Origin: Virgibacillus aidingensis | Lineage (GTDB): Bacteria > Bacillota > Bacilli > Bacillales > Amphibacillaceae | DNA length: 64,000 nucleotides | NCBI RefSeq assembly: GCF_010994035.1 | Contig: NZ_WIXN01000007.1 | Coordinates: forward strand, 1-64,000 | Reading direction: 5' to 3' | The notes under the pieces: model-generated | Databases searched by the model: none | The model's input: the letters and a program-made list of their open reading frames with translations, nothing else | What the model was told of the DNA's origin: nothing | Part shown: piece after piece, positions 59,355-64,000 of the stretch | Position numbering within the stretch: the stretch's first letter is position 1 | How the letters are laid out: each line of letters opens with the position of its first letter | Position numbers and translations under genes: made by a program

Positions 59355-60139
59355 AGTATGCCATTTTCCAAACCGAAATTATTCCTGCTGATCCAGAAGC
59401 AAATGAGGCACAAATTCGTCAATGGACAGAGAATACTGTTCAAATGGATAAACCGGATACAATTATGCTCCCTGAGCTGTGGAATACGGGATATGCCCTT
59501 GACTCACTTGCGGAAAAAGCTGATATGCACGGTGAACGGACTAAAGCTTTTTTAGGGAACCTCGCCAAAATACACAGCATAAATATCATCGGCGGATCTG
59601 TTGGCAATAAAAAGAACGGGAAATTATTTAACAGCAGCTTTGTTTTTAACCGCGGCGGTGAGCTTGTCTACGAATATGATAAAATTCACCTCGTCCCCAT
59701 GCTGAATGAACACCAATTTCTTGATGGCGGGGAAAAGAAAGCCGAAGTTTTTGAGCTGGACGGCGTTAAAATGGGATTGATCACATGTTATGATTTGAGG
59801 TTTCCGGAATTGGCAAGACAGCTGGCCCTGGAAGGTGCAAATGTCCTTCATATTATTGCCCAATGGCCAAAAGCACGTAAGGATCACTGGAGGCATTTAC
59901 AGCTGGCAAGGGCCATTGAAAACCAGCAGTTTATCATATCCTGCAACACTGTAGGTTATTGCGGCGACACGGAATTTGCCGGCAATTCCATGGTGATCGG
60001 CCCGTGGGGGAATGAACTGGCATTTGGCGGTCCAAGCAATAAGGAGACCATCACCATTCCCATTGACCTTTCCATTGTGCCTCAAATACGGGAAGATGTG
60101 CCGGTATTCACCAGCAGGGTTCCGAAGTTTTATAAGTAA
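59351..60139 (+). CDS. Carbon-nitrogen hydrolase (nitrilase family, MtnU-like)
   Basis: 262 aa cytosolic amidase. Catalytic triad Glu42 (MLPELWNTGY), Lys111 (YDKIHLVPM) and Cys146 (ITCYDLRFPELARQ). Resembles omega-amidase/MtnU-type enzymes, which remove ammonia from 2-oxoglutaramate-like compounds; no mtn genes are near. TTG start at 59351 with GTAAGGAGGAGG upstream. The broken gene before it probably shared its transcript. Confidence 0.88.
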   Translation: MKYAIFQTEIIPADPEANEAQIRQWTENTVQMDKPDTIMLPELWNTGYALDSLAEKADMHGERTKAFLGNLAKIHSINIIGGSVGNKKNGKLFNSSFVFNRGGELVYEYDKIHLVPMLNEHQFLDGGEKKAEVFELDGVKMGLITCYDLRFPELARQLALEGANVLHIIAQWPKARKDHWRHLQLARAIENQQFIISCNTVGYCGDTEFAGNSMVIGPWGNELAFGGPSNKETITIPIDLSIVPQIREDVPVFTSRVPKFYK

Positions 60140-60448
60140 TAAAGTACGGGGCGGACAATGCACCCAGTTCTTTTTTTATCGTACATTAGCAAGCGCCCAG
60201 CGAGCGCTTTCCAATCTTCTGAAAGATGTATATGTAACCATTACAACAGGTTTGGCATACGGAATAAACTTTTAAATACTCAGATTAAAAGTACAAGTAT
60301 TAGGGACGGCAGACTAGGCACAAAATGCCAGTCTGTCTCTTTCATTCCCCCAACATAAAGCAATGAGCCACCTCACTGCCAATGCCTTTCTAATATGATA
60401 TAATTTCCGGTGGAATAAATCTGGTATCCGTACACGTGGAGGGTAACG
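60140..60448. other. Intergenic region
   Basis: A small hairpin AAGCGCCCAGCGAGCGCTT (~60190-60208) and AT-rich DNA; nothing else seen. GTGGAGGG at 60438 is the ribosome site of the next gene. Confidence 0.4.
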
Positions 60449-60925
60449 ATGAACAAGTGGTTCTATATTAACTTGTCTGTATTTGTATTGGCTTTATGGA
60501 ATGTGTTTACACACTTTTCTTTTCCCGGCTTGCTGCTTCATGTCAGTCTTGGTCTGTTTGGGCTAATGCTTATTCTATTTAATTGGACACGCCATGCCAT
60601 GTATTCGACAATCCGCAGCTCCCATGACCGTCAAAAGAAAATTAAAATTGCCCAGCTGATAAAAAAAGACATGCCATTTCACCGCTGGACCGGTACTGCT
60701 GCATTGATTATCATTTTATTTCATGGAACTTCCGCTATACATCATTTTGGTTTCCAATGGAATAATTTAAAGTTTCTCAGCGGATTACTTGCTGTATTCA
60801 TCCTGGCAGGCGTGGTTGTTACAGGATGGATGCGGAGAATCAGACCAACCGGCTTAAAACGCAGGGCACATCTGTACTTTGGTATATCTTTAATTTTGCT
60901 GATTACCGTTCATCTCCTCTTTTAG
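60449..60925 (+). CDS. Four-helix membrane protein, possible b-type cytochrome-like
   Basis: 158 aa with four TM helices (about 5-23, 27-45, 83-100, 110-128, and a fifth weak one 140-157). Histidines lie near helix ends (FTHFSF, PFHRWTGTAAL, LFHGTSAIHHFGF, RRAHLYFG, ITVHLLF), a spacing seen in heme b membrane proteins such as the ferric reductase-like or b561 fold. Heme binding is inferred. Monocistronic, followed by a terminator. Confidence 0.65.
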   Translation: MNKWFYINLSVFVLALWNVFTHFSFPGLLLHVSLGLFGLMLILFNWTRHAMYSTIRSSHDRQKKIKIAQLIKKDMPFHRWTGTAALIIILFHGTSAIHHFGFQWNNLKFLSGLLAVFILAGVVVTGWMRRIRPTGLKRRAHLYFGISLILLITVHLLF

Positions 60926-60933
60926 CTAAAAAA

Positions 60934-60967
60934 CCCGCAAGTCTTCTGAAGACCTGCGGATTTTTTC
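60934..60967. terminator. Terminator between the membrane-protein gene and ykvI
   Basis: CCGCA-A-GTCTTC and GAAGAC-C-TGCGG form a stem, followed by ATTTTTTC on the plus strand; A-rich flank serves the minus side. Confidence 0.85.
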
Positions 60968-61025
60968 ATAAAAGGTTTGCTGTTCACTAAAAAGAGAATA
61001 TCGATGTATTTTTATGAAAAAGTCT

Positions 61026-62096
61026 TTAATTATCTCTTTCTTTTAAAGCCGTGATTTTTTTCATTCTGAAAGGTGTGACAATCAGAACCCCGATCAATAC
61101 CAGTCCCAGATAGCCGATAAGCGGGTAAAAATATGCTACTAAATCTGTGAACCCTACAAAACTCAGCAGAAATCCGGCAATCATAGTGACCGTCAGGAAA
61201 ATTTTAAAACTCTTTGTCTCTACCTCAACAAATCTTGCACTGAATGAGTAAAACATACTGATTGCCGTGTTAAATATCATACCAAATAAAACGATTGCAA
61301 ATATGGTACCCAGTATAGGAGAGATATCGTTTACAATACCAAGCATTGGCATTTCATAATTACCTGCTTCTTCAATTTTTGAAAAGATGGCGAGATGACT
61401 TAACATGATAATTACACCAAGAATTAAACCGCCAAGCAGCCCGCCGGTTGCAGCAACCTTTCTGTTTTTCTCATCGCCTCCCATGACAATAGCCATAGCT
61501 GCACCTACCGAAATATTAAAGGAAACATAATTAATCGCAGATATAAACCAGTTCGGCAGTGTAGTATCAAAACTTGTGGCAGTATCATTAAGTGCTGCAA
61601 ATGAGCTGTCCATCGTAAGAAAACTATAAACGGAGACAATAATTACGAATAAAATAAGAAACGGTGTCACACTGCTTATTGCTGCAACTACACGATTCAC
61701 TTTCAGCATACCGACCAAGAGAACGATGATCGTCATAAGGATTGTTCCTACAACATGCGGGACGCCAAATTGCTGATTCAAGTTAGCCCCTGCGCCTGCT
61801 ATCATTACAACCCCGACACCAAACGTGGTAAAAATAAGAACATAGTCAATAACCGTTCCCAAATATTTTCCGCTGATTTTATAAATTACATCTTTGTGTG
61901 AATTTGTCTGCGATCGGCTGCCGAGATAAACAAGCATCATTCCTGTGTACGCAAATAAGGCTGTAGTAACAATCGCACCCAGGATACCGAGAAGACCGAA
62001 ACTTGTGAAGTATTGTAGAATCTCCTGTCCTGAAGCAAGGCCCGCCCCCACGATAATTCCGGTAAAAGCGCTTGCAATTTTCCAAGTACTCTTCAT
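61026..62096 (-). CDS. ykvI: YkvI family membrane protein (APC-like transporter)
   Basis: 356 aa, about ten TM helices. TM1 has the unwound-helix style GIIVGAGLASGQEILQYF found in LeuT/APC-fold carriers; later GVVMIAGAGANLNQQFGVPH and NFSVGAAMAIVMGGDEKNRK-type stretches. Substrate unknown. ATG 62096 after AAAGGAGGAAAAC; the upstream frame start at 62135 lacks a ribosome site. Divergent from adeR. Confidence 0.85.
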   Translation of the reverse strand: MKSTWKIASAFTGIIVGAGLASGQEILQYFTSFGLLGILGAIVTTALFAYTGMMLVYLGSRSQTNSHKDVIYKISGKYLGTVIDYVLIFTTFGVGVVMIAGAGANLNQQFGVPHVVGTILMTIIVLLVGMLKVNRVVAAISSVTPFLILFVIIVSVYSFLTMDSSFAALNDTATSFDTTLPNWFISAINYVSFNISVGAAMAIVMGGDEKNRKVAATGGLLGGLILGVIIMLSHLAIFSKIEEAGNYEMPMLGIVNDISPILGTIFAIVLFGMIFNTAISMFYSFSARFVEVETKSFKIFLTVTMIAGFLLSFVGFTDLVAYFYPLIGYLGLVLIGVLIVTPFRMKKITALKERDN

Positions 62097-62339
62097 TTTT
62101 TGTTTTCCTCCTTTGATGTCAGTTCCATTATACATGCAAAAAGATGAAATCTGTTTGTGAATGTACTAAAATAAAGAGTAGATTATTTGTGGTTTTCTTT
62201 AAACCAATTCGTCATTCAAAGTGTATAACAGATGGTAAATTCTGTCGAATAATAAATATATTATCCATAAAAACTCCAAAGTATTTCTATTATACTCTGC
62301 ATATAAACTGAAATTATGAAAAGAGAGGAAAAGAATTTA

Positions 62340-63578
62340 ATGAAATACACCTCAAACGAACCAGGATATCACTTGAAACGGACATTTAATTCTTTTGAGC
62401 AGCTTGCCGACTATATTGGTGATATTTTTGACTGCCCCATTACCATAGAGGATAATAACCATCAAGTTATCGCATACAGCAAACACCGGGAAAATGTCGA
62501 TGAAGCAAGAATTTCCACCATCATGAACCGCAAAGTCCCGGATAAAATCATTAACAGTCTTTGGAAAAACGAGGTCATGCCCAGGCTGATTGATAGTGAT
62601 GAGCCTGTTTCCATATCTGAAATAAAGGAGATCGGCCTGGGGAACCGGGTAGCCATTTCCATATGGAAAAAGAAAGAGGTTCTCGGATTTATTTGGATCC
62701 ATATTAGTGATAAAACACTATCTGAATCGGAGTTGTCCCTCTTAAAGGAAGCGGCATGGCAGGTTAAAAAACTATTACTCGCAAAAAATTCCGGAATAAC
62801 AAAATCCGAAGAAAGCTATAAAGATTTTTTCTGGCAGCTGCTCACAGGAAATATGAGAAATCCGGAAGAGATTCAAAACCAGGCAAAGCAATTTAACGTC
62901 AACCTCAAAGATAAGCTCACCGTTGTAGTTTTCAGATTTTCCGATCAAATTACCGAACAAATAGAGAAACATGCCTATTATTTAGCTGAAATCCAAACAC
63001 AGACAAAAGTCATTTTCCGGCTATTTGATGAAAATGAATTTATTTTACTGGTTCGCATCATAAAAGATAGTAACATTGAAGACAGACTTCAGGATTTTAT
63101 GAAACAGTTTATATACAAGATCAGCAGTCAGCTGGAGCTAAACGGAATAAACGGAGCTTCCGGCTTCATTTACGATGAAGCAGCACATATTAAAAATGCA
63201 TATAAAGAAGCGATACGTACAATTCATCTAAAAAGTATATTTCCAAAAGAACTAAAGCATACTTTTCTCTATGAAGACCTCGGTGTATATAAATTTATCG
63301 ATGAATTATATACCACTTGGAACAAACAAAATCAGCAAAATAAATATGTAAGGAGGCTGCGGGAATATGATGAAAAAAACAAGACTGCACTATTAAAAAC
63401 ATTACAATATTATTTACAGTCGGATTCGAATGTTTACCGGAGTGCAAAGCAGTTATTTATTCATCCGAATACGATGAATTACAGATTGAAACGAATTAAA
63501 GAAGTAAGCGGGCTGGACTTAAAAGACACTGTACAAAAAACAGCTGTTTACCTCGAATTGATTATGGAAAATATATAA
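62340..63578 (+). CDS. adeR: PucR-family transcriptional regulator, AdeR-like activator of ald
   Basis: 412 aa. N-terminal GAF-like sensor (DCPITIEDNNHQVIAYSKH), a middle GGDEF-like CdaR region, and a C-terminal PucR HTH (YYLQSDSNVYRSAKQLFIHPNTMNYRLKRIKEVSGL). It lies just ahead of alanine dehydrogenase, as adeR (yukF) does in B. subtilis, where it activates ald. ATG 62340 after GAGAGGAAAAG is favoured; ATG 62316 has no ribosome site. Confidence 0.85.
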   Translation: MKYTSNEPGYHLKRTFNSFEQLADYIGDIFDCPITIEDNNHQVIAYSKHRENVDEARISTIMNRKVPDKIINSLWKNEVMPRLIDSDEPVSISEIKEIGLGNRVAISIWKKKEVLGFIWIHISDKTLSESELSLLKEAAWQVKKLLLAKNSGITKSEESYKDFFWQLLTGNMRNPEEIQNQAKQFNVNLKDKLTVVVFRFSDQITEQIEKHAYYLAEIQTQTKVIFRLFDENEFILLVRIIKDSNIEDRLQDFMKQFIYKISSQLELNGINGASGFIYDEAAHIKNAYKEAIRTIHLKSIFPKELKHTFLYEDLGVYKFIDELYTTWNKQNQQNKYVRRLREYDEKNKTALLKTLQYYLQSDSNVYRSAKQLFIHPNTMNYRLKRIKEVSGLDLKDTVQKTAVYLELIMENI

Positions 63579-63696
63579 ATAAATAGTCTTTGTGGAAAAT
63601 TACAAAGCGAATTGCTTATTTTTATGTTTTTTCATAAGGTAAAATCGCTCAAGAAGCGATACGATAGGGATAAAGACGAAAAAAGGAGAGATATAC

Positions 63697-64000
63697 ATGA
63701 TTATTGGTGTACCTAAGGAAATAAAGAATAATGAAAACCGTGTTGCCATGACACCTGCCGGAGTTGTTAACTTACGCAATGCCGATCACACAGTGCTTGT
63801 AGAAAAAGGCGCAGGAATGGGAAGCAGTTTTACGGACGAAGAATACAAAGAAGCCGGTGCAGAACTCGTTGCAGATGCTGCAGATGTTTGGAAAAGAGCA
63901 GACATGGTTATGAAAGTAAAAGAGCCGCTTCCATCCGAGTTTGAATATTTCCGTAAAGGCTTGATTTTATTTACGTACTTGCATCTCGCGGCTGAGCCTA
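63697..64000 (+). CDS. ald: Alanine dehydrogenase, 5' part (continues past window)
   Basis: First 101 residues: [67 protein letters not shown]. These match Ald of Bacilli from the first residue. Catalyses NAD-linked deamination of L-alanine to pyruvate. ATG 63697 after AAAAGGAGAG. Adjacent regulator adeR likely controls it. Confidence 0.95.
   Translation, partial: MIIGVPKEIKNNENRVAMTPAGVVNLRNADHTVLVEKGAGMGSSFTDEEYKEAGAELVADAADVWKRADMVMKVKEPLPSEFEYFRKGLILFTYLHLAAEP

Overview
The window looks like chromosome of a salt-tolerant Bacillaceae bacterium (Virgibacillus, Oceanobacillus or Lentibacillus type). The signs are low-to-medium GC, strong AGGAGG-type ribosome binding sites, TTG and GTG starts, Bacillus-type gene families (YkvI, YitT, AdeR-Ald, DUF3953), a T-box leader on ilv-leu and ectoine-utilisation type enzymes. 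The species is inferred from gene content only.

Layout. 1-5314 (minus): oligopeptide ABC transporter, oppD-F-B-C-A order, whose binding-protein gene runs off the left edge and stops looking like its family in the last ~57 bases. 6091-12867 (plus): a tightly overlapping seven-gene block (rmlA, rmlB, GT2, wecD-like, SMR protein, wecE, DUF6044-like membrane protein). It should make a TDP-4-acetamido-4,6-dideoxyhexose, load it on a lipid carrier, flip it and attach it outside the cell. 14207-17281: pepA-type aminopeptidase, CoxG-like protein, YitT-like protein. 17471-29760 (minus): ilvB-ilvH-ilvC-leuA-leuB-leuC-leuD-ilvA behind a sigma-A promoter and T-box, with ilvD as a separate upstream unit. 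30780-37457 (minus): gntR-gabT-gabD-eutB-dat-alr, a probable catabolic operon. 38553-42041: D-2-hydroxyacid dehydrogenase, DoeA/EutD-like ectoine hydrolase, aldo/keto reductase. 42332-49953: a helicase with a predicted transmembrane hairpin, a CPA antiporter, an unknown 12-TM protein, a small membrane protein and asparaginase II. 49954-52118: a gene-poor stretch with a truncated cobalamin riboswitch fused to pseudogene remnants. 52119-64000: DMT transporter, small proteins, YbaK-type deacylase, M20 amidohydrolase, a 9-residue-repeat protein, cell-wall amidase, nitrilase-family amidase, small His-rich membrane protein, YkvI, and adeR-ald at the right edge.

Three observations stand out. (1) The promoters of the gntR operon and of the doeA-like gene, 3.4 kb apart, share a 15-bp operator (TGTCGATTGTCGACA) at the same place just downstream of a TTGACA/TATWAT promoter. 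This ties the ectoine-type genes into one candidate regulon. (2) Three intergenic arrays (about 20, 13 and 14 units) are built from one 52-bp hairpin-forming unit; one array is inverted relative to the other two. A fourth array has an unrelated 40/41-bp unit. (3) The TDP-sugar block is a self-contained three-component glycosylation locus using the enterobacterial Fuc4NAc-type enzymes WecE and WecD in a Gram-positive.

Functions were assigned by eye from motifs, length and context. No database search was run.
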